Shown here in pieces: positions 5,190 to 13,253 of a DNA stretch of 22,653 nt. The notes beneath the pieces were generated by a model, which saw only the letters and a program-made list of their open reading frames with translations, ran no database searches and had not been told where the DNA came from. Origin of the DNA: Muribaculaceae bacterium (GTDB taxonomy: Bacteria; Bacteroidota; Bacteroidia; Bacteroidales; Muribaculaceae); assembly GCA_021443235.1 (NCBI GenBank), contig JABUUJ010000003.1, forward strand, positions 31,387 through 54,039, written 5' to 3'. Positions within the stretch are counted from its first letter, which is position 1; each line of letters begins with the position of its first letter. The translations under genes and the position numbers were made by a program.

Positions 5190-7316
5190 ATGGCTAACGA
5201 GAATCAATTAAAATATACTCGTAACATTGGCATCATGGCACACATCGATGCCGGCAAGACCACCACGTCTGAGCGCATCCTGTTCTACACCGGCCTTACA
5301 CACAAAATAGGCGAGGTGCACGACGGTGCAGCCACCATGGACTGGATGGTACAGGAGCAGGAACGAGGCATCACTATCACCTCGGCCGCCACTACAGCTT
5401 TCTGGAACTATCAGGACGAGAAATTCAAAATCAACCTGATCGACACCCCGGGACACGTCGACTTCACAGTCGAGGTAGAGCGCTCGCTCAGAGTGCTCGA
5501 CGGAGCCATCGCCACCTTCTGCGCGGTGGGCGGGGTTGAGCCCCAGAGCGAGACAGTGTGGCGCCAGGCCGATAAATACAACGTTCCTCGCATCGCCTAC
5601 ATCAACAAGATGGACCGAAGCGGAGCCAACTTCCTTGACGTAGCACGGCAGATGCGCGAAATCCTGGGCGCCAACCCCTGCCCCATTCAGCTCCCCATAG
5701 GCGCCGAAGACACCTTCAAGGGACTCGTCGACCTCATCAAGATGAAGGCCCTCGTGTGGAACGATGAGGCAATGGGCAGCTCCTACGACGAGCAGGAAAT
5801 CCCCGCCGACATGATCGATGAGTGCCAGGAATACCGCGACAAGATGCTCGAGGCCGTCGCCGAGCACGACGACGAGCTCATGAGCAAATACTTCGACGAC
5901 CCCGACAACATCACCGAGGACGAAATACGCCGCGCTCTGCGCGCCGCAACCCTCAAGATGGAAATCGTGCCAATGCTCTGCGGTAGCTCGTTCAAGAACA
6001 AAGGCGTGCAGCCTCTGCTCGACGCCGTGTGCGCTTTCCTGCCCAGCCCTGCCGACAACGACGAGGTGGTGGGACACGCAGCCGACGACAACGAGAAACT
6101 CGTGCGCCGCAAGCCCATCCCCAGCGAGCCACTGTGCGCGCTGTGCTTCAAAATCGCCACCGACCCCTATGTGGGACGTCTCGTGTTCTTCCGCGTCTAC
6201 TCAGGACACCTCGACGCCGGCAGCTATGTCTACAACAGCCGCTCAGGCAAGAAGGAGCGCATCTCGCGACTGTTCCAGATGCACAGCAACAAGCAGAACC
6301 CCATGGAGGTTATCGGTTGCGGTGACATCGGCGCCGGAGTAGGCTTCAAGGACATCCGCACCGGCGACACCCTGTGCCTCGACGAGGACCACGCAATGGT
6401 GCTCGAGGCAATGGACTTCCCCGACCCCGTGCTCGGCATCGCCGTTGAGCCTAAAACCCAAAGCGACCTCGATCGACTGGGCGTGGGCCTGCAGAAACTC
6501 GCCGAGGAGGACCCGACCTTCCAGGTCGAGACCAACGAGGAGACCGGACAGACCATCATCCGTGGCATGGGCGAGCTCCATCTCGACATCATCATCGACC
6601 GACTGCGCCGTGAGTTCAAGGTTGAGTGCAACCAGGGACGCCCACAGGTTACCTACAAGGAAACCATCAGCCAGGCCGTCGAGCTGCGAGAGGTCTTCAA
6701 GAAACAGACCGGCGGACGAGGCAAGTTTGCCGACATTATATGCCGCGTCGAGCCCGTCGACCCCGACTTCGAGGGCACTCTGCAGTTTGTCAACGAGGTT
6801 ACCGGCGGCGACATCCCCAAGGAGTTCATCCCCGCCATCGAGAAGGGCTTCAAGAACGCCATGAAGAGCGGTGTGCTCGCAGGCTTCCCCGTCGAGCAAC
6901 TCAAGGTCACCGTCACCAGTGGATCGTTCCACCCCGTCGACAGCGACCAGCTCTCGTTCGAGCTCTGCGCCATGCAGGCATTCCGCAGCGCATGCGTCAA
7001 GGCACGCCCCGTGCTGCTCGAGCCCATGATGAAGGTCGAGATAGTCACCCCTGAGGAAAACATGGGCGACGTGATAGGCGACATGAACAAGCGACGCGGA
7101 CAAGTCGAGGGCATGGAGTCAAGCCGCAGCGGTGCGCGCATCGTCAAGGCAAAGGCCCCGCTCGCCGAGATGTTCGGATATGTAACAGCACTGCGCACCA
7201 TCACCTCCGGACGCGCCACCAGCACAATGTCGTTCTCACACTACGCCGAGGTCAGCAAGTCGATCGCCGAGAAAGTCCTCACCGAGTGCCAGGGACGAGT
7301 TGATTTACTGAAATAA
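5190..7316 (+). CDS. fusA: Translation elongation factor G
   Basis: EF-G drives GTP-dependent translocation and, with RRF, ribosome recycling. The 708 residues are close to the E. coli length. The GTPase motifs are intact: G1 AHIDAGKT at 17-24, switch I RGITIT at 59-64, G3 DTPGH at 85-89 and G4 NKMD at 139-142. Domains II to V follow, with the domain IV segment GGRGKFADI and an intact C-terminus. It is the canonical EF-G by position in the str segment. No tuf gene follows; rpsJ starts 22 bases later with no promoter between. Codons are strongly G/C-ending, which creates long antisense frames. Confidence 0.98.
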   Translation: MANENQLKYTRNIGIMAHIDAGKTTTSERILFYTGLTHKIGEVHDGAATMDWMVQEQERGITITSAATTAFWNYQDEKFKINLIDTPGHVDFTVEVERSLRVLDGAIATFCAVGGVEPQSETVWRQADKYNVPRIAYINKMDRSGANFLDVARQMREILGANPCPIQLPIGAEDTFKGLVDLIKMKALVWNDEAMGSSYDEQEIPADMIDECQEYRDKMLEAVAEHDDELMSKYFDDPDNITEDEIRRALRAATLKMEIVPMLCGSSFKNKGVQPLLDAVCAFLPSPADNDEVVGHAADDNEKLVRRKPIPSEPLCALCFKIATDPYVGRLVFFRVYSGHLDAGSYVYNSRSGKKERISRLFQMHSNKQNPMEVIGCGDIGAGVGFKDIRTGDTLCLDEDHAMVLEAMDFPDPVLGIAVEPKTQSDLDRLGVGLQKLAEEDPTFQVETNEETGQTIIRGMGELHLDIIIDRLRREFKVECNQGRPQVTYKETISQAVELREVFKKQTGGRGKFADIICRVEPVDPDFEGTLQFVNEVTGGDIPKEFIPAIEKGFKNAMKSGVLAGFPVEQLKVTVTSGSFHPVDSDQLSFELCAMQAFRSACVKARPVLLEPMMKVEIVTPEENMGDVIGDMNKRRGQVEGMESSRSGARIVKAKAPLAEMFGYVTALRTITSGRATSTMSFSHYAEVSKSIAEKVLTECQGRVDLLK

Positions 7317-7338
7317 ATAACAAAAAACATATAACAAA

Positions 7339-7644
7339 ATGAGCCAGAAAATTAGAATCAAACTGAAATCTTACGACCACAGCTTGGTTGACAAATCAGC
7401 CGAGAAAATCGTAAACACAGTTAAGAGCACAGGCGCTAACGTGCGCGGACCTATCCCTCTGCCCACCCACAAGCGCATCTTCACTGTAAACCGTTCGACT
7501 TTCGTTAACAAAAAGTCGCGTGAGCAATTCCAACTCTCGTCGTTCAAGCGCCTCATCGACATCTACGAGTCTACAGCCAAGACCGTCGACGCACTCATGA
7601 AGCTTGAGCTCCCCAGCGGAGTTGAAGTGGAAATCAAGGTGTAG
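7339..7644 (+). CDS. rpsJ: 30S ribosomal protein S10 (uS10, NusE)
   Basis: S10 is a 30S head protein that also serves with NusB in rRNA antitermination and contacts NusG. The 101-residue product has KIRIKLKSYDH at the start and the conserved loop GPIPLPTHKR. It is the first gene of the S10 segment, but here it follows fusA directly with no leader of its own, so an E. coli-style L4 leader is not visible. It ends with TAG followed at once by in-frame TAA. Confidence 0.97.
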   Translation: MSQKIRIKLKSYDHSLVDKSAEKIVNTVKSTGANVRGPIPLPTHKRIFTVNRSTFVNKKSREQFQLSSFKRLIDIYESTAKTVDALMKLELPSGVEVEIKV

Positions 7645-7725
7645 TAACACACCCATCCACACTTTCCTAAACAAGAACTTTTTAAACAAGTGTTTTTAAT
7701 AATTTAAATTTTAAATTTCAGAGAA
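7645..7725 (+). other. rpsJ-rplC spacer, AT-rich with a short direct repeat
   Basis: The 81-base gap has AAACAAG twice in tandem, 8 bases apart (7671-7677 and about 7684-7690 by eye), followed by T/A-rich sequence up to the rplC ATG. I see no promoter match and no strong hairpin. Confidence 0.3.
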
Positions 7726-8343
7726 ATGCCAGGATTATTAGGAAAAAAAATCGGAATGACATCCGTTTTCAGTGCCGACGGTAAGAACGTACCGTGCACT
7801 GTTATCGAAGTTGGTCCTTGTGTAGTAACTCAGGTCAAGACTGTTGAGGCCGATGGTTACGAGGCATTGCAGCTGGGCTTCATCGAGAAAAAAGAGAAGC
7901 ACACTACAAAGCCCGAAGCCGGTCACTTCAAGAAAGCCGGGGTGGCTCCACAAAGACACTTGGCCGAGTTCAAAGGATTTGAAGGTGACCACAAAGCCGG
8001 CGACACACTCACCGTCGAAATCTTCAACAACGTGGAGTTTGTCGACGTTATCGGCACATCTAAAGGTAAAGGCTTCCAGGGAGTCGTTAAGCGCCACCAC
8101 TTCGGAGGCGTAGGACAGGCCACTCACGGACAGGACGACCGCCTGCGCGCCCCCGGCTCTATCGGCGCCTGCTCTTATCCCGCCAAAGTCTTCAAGGGAA
8201 TGCGCATGGCCGGACAGATGGGCAACGAGCGTTGCACCGTTCAAAATCTTCAAGTTATTAAAATTCTGCCCGAGAACAACCTCCTCGTAGTGAAGGGCTC
8301 GGTTCCCGGCAGCAAAGGTTCAATCGTTTATATCAAGAAATAA
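7726..8343 (+). CDS. rplC: 50S ribosomal protein L3 (uL3)
   Basis: L3 binds 23S rRNA early and reaches toward the peptidyl transferase centre. The 205-residue sequence has the family core MPGLLGKKIGMT, GKGFQGVVKRHHFGG and MAGQMGNER. The glutamine that PrmB methylates in E. coli, in the GSIGQ context, is alanine here (GSIGAC), so that modification is not expected. The TAA stop overlaps the rplD ATG by one base (TAATG), which suggests coupled translation of the two genes. Confidence 0.98.
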   Translation: MPGLLGKKIGMTSVFSADGKNVPCTVIEVGPCVVTQVKTVEADGYEALQLGFIEKKEKHTTKPEAGHFKKAGVAPQRHLAEFKGFEGDHKAGDTLTVEIFNNVEFVDVIGTSKGKGFQGVVKRHHFGGVGQATHGQDDRLRAPGSIGACSYPAKVFKGMRMAGQMGNERCTVQNLQVIKILPENNLLVVKGSVPGSKGSIVYIKK

Positions 8344-8969
8344 TGGAACTCGCAGTATACAACATTCAGGGTCAGGACACCGGTAAGAAGGTTACGCTCA
8401 ACGACGCAATATTTGCTGTTGCCGAGCCCAGCGAACACCTCGTCTACCTCGATGTCAAGCAGCACTTGGCCAACCTTCGCCAAGGCACCCACAAAGCCAA
8501 GGAAAGAAGTGAGGTCTCAGGTTCTACCAAGAAACTCGGCCGACAGAAAGGCGGCGGCGGCGCTCGTCACGGCGACATCAACTCGCCCGTTCTCGTCGGC
8601 GGTGGACGCGTCTTCGGACCACGCCCACGCAACTATAGCTTCAAACTGAACAAGAAGATGAAAGCCCTCGCACGCCGATCGGCACTCACTTACAAGGCTC
8701 AGCAAAACCAAATCATGGTTGTCGAAAACTTCACTTTTGACGCCCCAAAGACTAAAGAAATCGTAAATATTACTAAAAATCTTAAAATCGAGGGCAAAAA
8801 AGTACTCTTCGTTTTGGCAGGCCAGGATAAAAACGTATATTTGTCGGCTCGAAACTTGCCCAACGCAAGTATCGTTACTGCTTCCGATATCAACACTTAT
8901 CGCATTCTCGACAATAAGATGATGGTTGTTACCGAAGGCAGTGTCGACGTGCTTAATAATTTAAAGTAA
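8343..8969 (+). CDS. rplD: 50S ribosomal protein L4 (uL4)
   Basis: L4 lines the polypeptide exit tunnel; in E. coli it also represses the S10 operon. The 208 residues include the extended tunnel loop at about residues 45-75, with GTHKAKERSEV and GRQKGGGGARHGD, and the globular remainder ending in VDVLNNLK. Its ATG shares a base with the rplC stop and there is no Shine-Dalgarno sequence, so translation likely depends on ribosomes finishing rplC. The last quarter of the gene is more AT-rich than the first. Confidence 0.98.
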   Translation: MELAVYNIQGQDTGKKVTLNDAIFAVAEPSEHLVYLDVKQHLANLRQGTHKAKERSEVSGSTKKLGRQKGGGGARHGDINSPVLVGGGRVFGPRPRNYSFKLNKKMKALARRSALTYKAQQNQIMVVENFTFDAPKTKEIVNITKNLKIEGKKVLFVLAGQDKNVYLSARNLPNASIVTASDINTYRILDNKMMVVTEGSVDVLNNLK

Positions 8970-8973
8970 CTAA

Positions 8974-8979
8974 AGGAGG
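8974..8979 (+). promoter_or_regulatory. Strong Shine-Dalgarno sequence of rplW
   Basis: AGGAGG inside AAAGGAGGT, nine bases before the ATG at 8989. This is near-perfect complementarity to the 16S 3' tail, in an operon where most starts have none. Confidence 0.8.
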
Positions 8980-8988
8980 TATTTAACA

Positions 8989-9279
8989 ATGAGTATTAAC
9001 ATTCATCCCATCGTGTCAGAGAAGGCTAACGCCATCAGCGAGAGCACAAATCGCTATACCTTCAAGGTATCTCCCGAGGCTAACAAGTTCCAGATCAAGG
9101 ACGCCGTCGAGAAACTCTACGACGTCAAGGTAGTGGGCGTAAGCACAATGAACTATGACGGCAAGAAGAAACAACGCTACTCCAAGAGCGGCATCATCCG
9201 CGGTAAAGTGGCCGCCTTCAAAAAGGCTGTTGTTACTGTTGCCGAAGGTCAAACTATTGATTTCTATAGCAATATTTAA
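8989..9279 (+). CDS. rplW: 50S ribosomal protein L23 (uL23)
   Basis: L23 surrounds the tunnel exit and is the docking point for trigger factor and SRP. The 96 residues match the family: N-terminal HPIVSEKA, middle YTFKVSPEANK, and the VVGVSTMNYDGKKKQR loop. It is preceded by a full Shine-Dalgarno sequence, unlike its neighbours, so its initiation may differ from theirs. rplB begins nine bases after its stop. Confidence 0.97.
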   Translation: MSINIHPIVSEKANAISESTNRYTFKVSPEANKFQIKDAVEKLYDVKVVGVSTMNYDGKKKQRYSKSGIIRGKVAAFKKAVVTVAEGQTIDFYSNI

Positions 9280-9288
9280 TAAACAAAA

Positions 9289-10113
9289 ATGGCAGTAAGA
9301 AAATTTAAGCCCACAACACCGGGGCAAAGACACAAGGTTATTGGTGTATTTGACGAAATCACTAAAAGTACACCAGAGAAATCTCTTACAGTCGGCAAGC
9401 GCAGTACAGGCGGCCGCAACAACGAAGGCCACCTCACTATGCGATACATGGGCGGCGGACACAAACGCCGCTACCGCATCATCGACTTCAAGAGAAACAA
9501 AGACGGTGTGCCAGCTGTAGTAAAAGCCATCGAGTACGACCCCAACCGATCGGCTCGCATCGCGCTCCTTTACTATGCAGATGGCTTTAAAGCTTATATA
9601 ATTGCACCCAACGGCTTGCAAGTTGGCGCTACAGTTGAAAGCGGTGAGAACGTAGCCCCTGAATTGGGAAACGCGCTTCCACTCAGTTCTATTCCTGTTG
9701 GTACTTTAATTCACAACATCGAGCTCCGCCCAGGGCAAGGCGCGTGCATGGCACGCTCGGCCGGCACCTTCGCACAGCTCACCTCTCGTGAAGGCACCTA
9801 CGCAATCATCAAATTACCTTCGGGCGAAACTCGCAAGGTCCTCGCTGCTTGCCGCGCCACCGTCGGCGTCGTGGGCAACAGCGACCACGCTCTCGAGCAG
9901 TCGGGCAAGGCCGGACGCTCACGCTGGCTCGGACGCCGTCCACACAACCGTGGTGTTGTTATGAACCCTGTCGATCACCCCATGGGTGGTGGTGAAGGCC
10001 GCCAGAGTGGTGGACATCCCCGTTCGCGCACAGGCCTCTATGCTAAGGGCCTGAAGACTCGTGCACCGAAGAAACAGTCTTCGAAGTACATCATTGAAAG
10101 AAGAAAGAAGTAA
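9289..10113 (+). CDS. rplB: 50S ribosomal protein L2 (uL2)
   Basis: L2 is a primary 23S rRNA binder needed for subunit joining and peptidyl transferase activity. The 274-residue product is full length. The conserved MNPVDHPMGGGEGR loop is present, with the key histidine at residue 230 (E. coli 229), and the C-terminus is lysine/arginine-rich as usual. Domain strings include RIIDFKRNK and RPGQGACMARSAGT. The start follows an A-rich spacer with no Shine-Dalgarno sequence. Confidence 0.98.
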   Translation: MAVRKFKPTTPGQRHKVIGVFDEITKSTPEKSLTVGKRSTGGRNNEGHLTMRYMGGGHKRRYRIIDFKRNKDGVPAVVKAIEYDPNRSARIALLYYADGFKAYIIAPNGLQVGATVESGENVAPELGNALPLSSIPVGTLIHNIELRPGQGACMARSAGTFAQLTSREGTYAIIKLPSGETRKVLAACRATVGVVGNSDHALEQSGKAGRSRWLGRRPHNRGVVMNPVDHPMGGGEGRQSGGHPRSRTGLYAKGLKTRAPKKQSSKYIIERRKK

Positions 10114-10140
10114 TTTGTTGATCTAATTTAACGCCTAACT

Positions 10141-10410
10141 ATGAGTCGTTCATTAAAAAAAGGACCCTTCATCAGTGTAAAGCTTGAGAAGAAGGTTATC
10201 GCAGCCAACGAGAGCGGCAAGAGCGCTGTAATCAAGACTTGGTCACGCGCATCTATGATCTCGCCCGATTTCGTGGGACTCACTTTCGCCGTACACAACG
10301 GCAACAAGTTCATCCCCGTTTACGTAACCGAGAACATGGTCGGACACAAGCTCGGTGAGTTCGCTCCCACTCGCACCTTCCGCGGACACAGCGGTAACAA
10401 CAAGAAGTGA
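10141..10410 (+). CDS. rpsS: 30S ribosomal protein S19 (uS19)
   Basis: S19 lies in the 30S head with S13 and contacts the A-site finger of 23S rRNA. The 89-residue sequence begins MSRSLKKGPF and contains KTWSRASMISPDFVG and GHKLGEFAPTRTFRGH, all diagnostic. Length is normal. It uses a TGA stop, uncommon in this operon, and is followed by a 45-base A-rich gap before rplV. Confidence 0.98.
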   Translation: MSRSLKKGPFISVKLEKKVIAANESGKSAVIKTWSRASMISPDFVGLTFAVHNGNKFIPVYVTENMVGHKLGEFAPTRTFRGHSGNNKK

Positions 10411-10455
10411 TACCGGGTCAATTAGTTTTAAAGAAAAAAAAGAATTAAAAATACA

Positions 10456-10866
10456 ATGGGTAAAAGAAAAAAAGAATCAGCTAACTTGATGAAGGAAGCT
10501 CGCAAGAACGTAAGCTTCGCCAAGCTGCGCAACGTGCCCAGCTCACCACGCAAAATGCGCCTGGTGGCCGACATGGTTCGCGGCGTCGAGGTCTTCAAAG
10601 CTCTTGGACTGCTCCACTTCTCAAACAAAGCAGCTGCTGCCAATGTAGAGAAGCTCCTGAAGTCGGCTATCGCCAACTGGGAAGCTAAGAACGGTGCAAA
10701 GGCCGAGGCCGGCCAGCTCTACATCAAGTCAATCAACGTTGACTGCGCACCTATGTTAAAGCGCCTACGCCCCGCTCCTCAGGGACGCGGCTACAGAATC
10801 CGCAAGCGTTCGAACCATGTTACATTGTTCGTCGACACTATTAACTCTAACGTAAAAGACGCATAA
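10456..10866 (+). CDS. rplV: 50S ribosomal protein L22 (uL22)
   Basis: L22 helps form the exit tunnel wall with a long beta hairpin that meets L4. At 136 residues it is longer than the 110-residue E. coli protein; the extra length is a basic N-terminus (MGKRKKESANLMKEARKN), which I believe is usual in Bacteroidetes. The core strings VPSSPRKMRLVADMVRG and the hairpin APQGRGYRIRKRSNH are intact. Only three bases separate it from rpsC, suggesting translational coupling. Confidence 0.97.
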   Translation: MGKRKKESANLMKEARKNVSFAKLRNVPSSPRKMRLVADMVRGVEVFKALGLLHFSNKAAAANVEKLLKSAIANWEAKNGAKAEAGQLYIKSINVDCAPMLKRLRPAPQGRGYRIRKRSNHVTLFVDTINSNVKDA

Positions 10867-10869
10867 GAT

Positions 10870-11598
10870 ATGGGACAAAAAGTTAATCCAATTGCAAATC
10901 GTTTAGGTATCATCCGCGGCTGGGACTCTAACTGGTACGGCGGTAGTAACTATGGAGATACTTTGCTCGAGGACAACAAAATCCGCAAGTATCTTAAAGA
11001 GCGTCTGGCCAAGGCCAGCATCTCTCGCATCGTCATCGAGCGCACCCTCAAACTCGTCACTATCACCATCTGCACATCGCGACCCGGTGTAATCATCGGC
11101 AACGGTGGCGCAGAGGTTGATAAACTCAAAGGCGAGATTGTGGCTCTCACAGGTAAGGACGTGCAGCTCAACGTGCACGAAATCAAGCGCGCCGAGCTCG
11201 ACGCCGAGCTCGTGGCAACCAACATCGCTCGACAAATCGAAGGCAAGATGGCCTACCGTCGCGCCGTAAAGAAAGCCGTGCAGGAAACCATGCGCGCAGG
11301 TGCCGAGGGCATCAAAGTACTCGTCAGCGGACGACTCAACGGAGCCGAAATGGCACGCAGCGAGATGTTCAAGGAAGGACGTACACCCCTACACACTCTT
11401 CGCGCCGACATCGACTACGCTCTCGTGCCAGCACTCACCAAGGTGGGGCTCATCGGCATCAAGGTGTGGATCTGCCGTGGCGAAGTCTATGGCAAGCGCG
11501 ACCTCGCGCCCAACTTCCAGAGCAACAACGACCGTCGTCAAAACAATGGCGGCAACCGCCGCGGCGGCTTCCGCAAAAGCAAAAACAACAACCGTTAA
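10870..11598 (+). CDS. rpsC: 30S ribosomal protein S3 (uS3)
   Basis: S3 is at the mRNA entry site and takes part in mRNA helicase activity. The 242 residues have a type II KH domain whose GxxG-type loop reads GVIIGNGGAEVDKL, then the C-terminal domain with GRLNGAEMARSE and GIKVWICRGEVYGKRDLAPN. The last 28 residues are a low-complexity Asn/Arg/Gly/Lys tail (for example NNGGNRRGGFRK), a lineage-variable extension likely to be disordered and RNA-contacting. rplP begins 23 bases later. Confidence 0.97.
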   Translation: MGQKVNPIANRLGIIRGWDSNWYGGSNYGDTLLEDNKIRKYLKERLAKASISRIVIERTLKLVTITICTSRPGVIIGNGGAEVDKLKGEIVALTGKDVQLNVHEIKRAELDAELVATNIARQIEGKMAYRRAVKKAVQETMRAGAEGIKVLVSGRLNGAEMARSEMFKEGRTPLHTLRADIDYALVPALTKVGLIGIKVWICRGEVYGKRDLAPNFQSNNDRRQNNGGNRRGGFRKSKNNNR

Positions 11599-11621
11599 GT
11601 TTATTTTTTAACTGAAGTACA

Positions 11622-12053
11622 ATGTTACAACCTAAAAGATTAAGATACAGAAGACCTTCTGACGGGCATCCTCGCCAGTACAGCAAGCGCGGCACCGAGC
11701 TCGCTTTCGGCTCTTTCGGAATCAAAACTCTGCAAAGCAAGTGGATCACCGCACGCCAAATCGAAGCCGCACGTATCGCTGTAACACGCTACATGCAGCG
11801 TGAAGGTCAAGTTTGGTTACGCATCTTCCCCGACAAACCCTACACCCGCAAGCCCGCCGACGTGCGTATGGGTAAAGGTAAAGGTGATGTCGCCGGATAT
11901 GTTGCCCCCGTTCACCCCGGTCGCATACTCATCGAGATCGACGGCGTGAGCTTCGAGACCGCCAAGGAAGCACTGCGACTCGCAGCACAGAAACTTCCAG
12001 TGTTAACTAAGTTTGTGGTTCGTCGTGACTATGATCCGACACAAAACGTGTAA
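11622..12053 (+). CDS. rplP: 50S ribosomal protein L16 (uL16)
   Basis: L16 organises the A-site region of the 50S subunit and enters late in assembly. The 143-residue product has MLQPKRLRYRR at the start, the RMGKGKGDVAGYVAPV loop and the KLPVLTKFVVRRD C-terminus, all typical of the family. The start follows an AT-rich 23-base gap without a Shine-Dalgarno sequence. It lies in the conserved rpsC-rplP-rpmC order. Confidence 0.97.
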   Translation: MLQPKRLRYRRPSDGHPRQYSKRGTELAFGSFGIKTLQSKWITARQIEAARIAVTRYMQREGQVWLRIFPDKPYTRKPADVRMGKGKGDVAGYVAPVHPGRILIEIDGVSFETAKEALRLAAQKLPVLTKFVVRRDYDPTQNV

Positions 12054-12063
12054 CTAAGAGATT

Positions 12064-12261
12064 ATGAAAAAACAAAACATTAAGGAACTGAGCGACAAAG
12101 AGTTGCTCGACCGCCTGGATGCGGCTCAGAAAGAGTATATGCAGGAGAAGGTTCAGCACGCAATCACTCCCCTCGATAATCCCGCAAAGATTACACTCGA
12201 CCGCAAGATGATCGCACGTCTCAAAACCGAGATCCGCGCACGTGAACTTAACATTAAATAA
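12064..12261 (+). CDS. rpmC: 50S ribosomal protein L29 (uL29)
   Basis: L29 is a small two-helix protein near the tunnel exit, next to L23. The 65-residue sequence starts MKKQNIKELSDKELLDRLDA and ends KMIARLKTEIRARELNIK, matching the family helix pair. It is placed between rplP (10 bases) and rpsQ (12 bases), as in nearly all bacteria. Confidence 0.95.
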   Translation: MKKQNIKELSDKELLDRLDAAQKEYMQEKVQHAITPLDNPAKITLDRKMIARLKTEIRARELNIK

Positions 12262-12273
12262 TCCCAACACAAT

Positions 12274-12531
12274 ATGGAAAAACGTAATTTGAGAAAAGAA
12301 AGAATTGGGGTTGTTTCAAGCAACAAGGGTGACAAGACCATCACTGTAACCATCAAGTGGAAGGAGAAACACCCAATCTACGGCAAGTTTGTCAACAAGA
12401 CAAAGAAGTACCACGCTCATGACGAGAAAAACGAGTGCGAAGTCGGCGACACCGTGCGACTCATGGAAACCCGCCCGCTGAGCAAAACCAAGAGATGGAG
12501 ATTAGTTGAAATAATCGAAAAAGTGAAGTAA
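12274..12531 (+). CDS. rpsQ: 30S ribosomal protein S17 (uS17)
   Basis: S17 is an OB-fold protein of the 30S body that binds 16S rRNA early. The 85 residues include RKERIGVVSSNKGDKTITV and the HDEKNECEVGDTVRLMETRP segment conserved in the family, ending KRWRLVEIIEKVK. Length is normal. rplN starts seven bases after the stop. Confidence 0.97.
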   Translation: MEKRNLRKERIGVVSSNKGDKTITVTIKWKEKHPIYGKFVNKTKKYHAHDEKNECEVGDTVRLMETRPLSKTKRWRLVEIIEKVK

Positions 12532-12538
12532 TTGAATT

Positions 12539-12904
12539 ATGATACAGACTGAAACTAGACTGACAGTAGCCGACAACAGTGGCGCTCGTGAGGTGCTCTG
12601 CATCCGTGTCCTCGGTGGAACCGGACGCCGCTACGCCTCGGTAGGCGACATCATTGTTGTTACCGTTAAGAACGCAATTCCCGCAAGCGACGTGAAGAAA
12701 GGTACGGTTTCCAAGGCTGTGGTCGTACGCACAAAAAAGGAAATACGACGCGCCGACGGCTCCTACATCCGCTTTGACGACAACGCTTGTGTGCTGCTGA
12801 CTAACACTGGCGAGTTGCGTGGAACTCGTATCTTTGGACCAGTGGCTCGCGAACTACGCGCCACCAACATGAAGATTGTTTCGCTCGCTCCCGAAGTTCT
12901 TTAA
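12539..12904 (+). CDS. rplN: 50S ribosomal protein L14 (uL14)
   Basis: L14 sits at the subunit interface and forms bridges with the 30S; it is also the docking partner of the silencing factor RsfS. The 121 residues have MIQTETRLTVADNSGAREV at the start, the RRADGSYIRFDDNA centre and FGPVARELR near the end, all conserved. Length is identical or nearly so to other bacteria. It leads the spc segment with no promoter of its own. Confidence 0.98.
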   Translation: MIQTETRLTVADNSGAREVLCIRVLGGTGRRYASVGDIIVVTVKNAIPASDVKKGTVSKAVVVRTKKEIRRADGSYIRFDDNACVLLTNTGELRGTRIFGPVARELRATNMKIVSLAPEVL

Positions 12905-12932
12905 TCACACTTTAAAGCAATAGATTTAAGTA

Positions 12933-13253
12933 ATGGCAAAGTTACATATCAAGAAAGACGATACCGTAAAGGTCCTCGCCGGCAACGACAAGGGCAACAC
13001 CGGACGCGTGCTTAGCATCGACGCTAAGAAAAACCGCGCCATCGTTGAGGGAATCAACGTGGTATCAAAAAGCACTAAGCCCAACGCCAAAAACCCACAA
13101 GGCGGCATCGTGAAGATGGAAGCTCCCATCCACATCAGCAACCTTATGGTCGTTGACCCCAAAACCAAACAGGCTACTCGCGTGGGCTTCAAGTTTAACG
13201 AGGACGGCAAAAAAATCCGCTATTCTAAAAAAACAGGAGAGGAGATCAAGTAA
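12933..13253 (+). CDS. rplX: 50S ribosomal protein L24 (uL24)
   Basis: L24 is an assembly initiator for 23S rRNA and has a KOW motif. The KOW core is seen at about residues 6-30 (DDTVKVLAGNDKGNTGRVL), followed by NPQGGIVKMEAPIHISN. At 106 residues the length is normal. Its last codons encode a purine-rich GAGGAG, and the TAA stop overlaps the rplE ATG by one base, so rplX translation likely feeds rplE. Confidence 0.97.
   Translation: MAKLHIKKDDTVKVLAGNDKGNTGRVLSIDAKKNRAIVEGINVVSKSTKPNAKNPQGGIVKMEAPIHISNLMVVDPKTKQATRVGFKFNEDGKKIRYSKKTGEEIK
13239..13244 (+). promoter_or_regulatory. Shine-Dalgarno-like GAGGAG of rplE within the end of rplX
   Basis: GAGGAG, preceded by AGGA, lies eight bases before the rplE ATG at 13253 and codes for the two glutamates near the L24 C-terminus. 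It could be coincidental coding sequence, but spacing is right for a functional site next to an overlapping stop/start. Confidence 0.5.

Noticed and set aside
5208..7225. Long leftward reading frames (289, 286 and 190 codons) inside fusA
   Set aside because: They arise from the strong G/C third-position bias of fusA; EF-G is intact on the forward strand and none of these has a plausible start or family motif.
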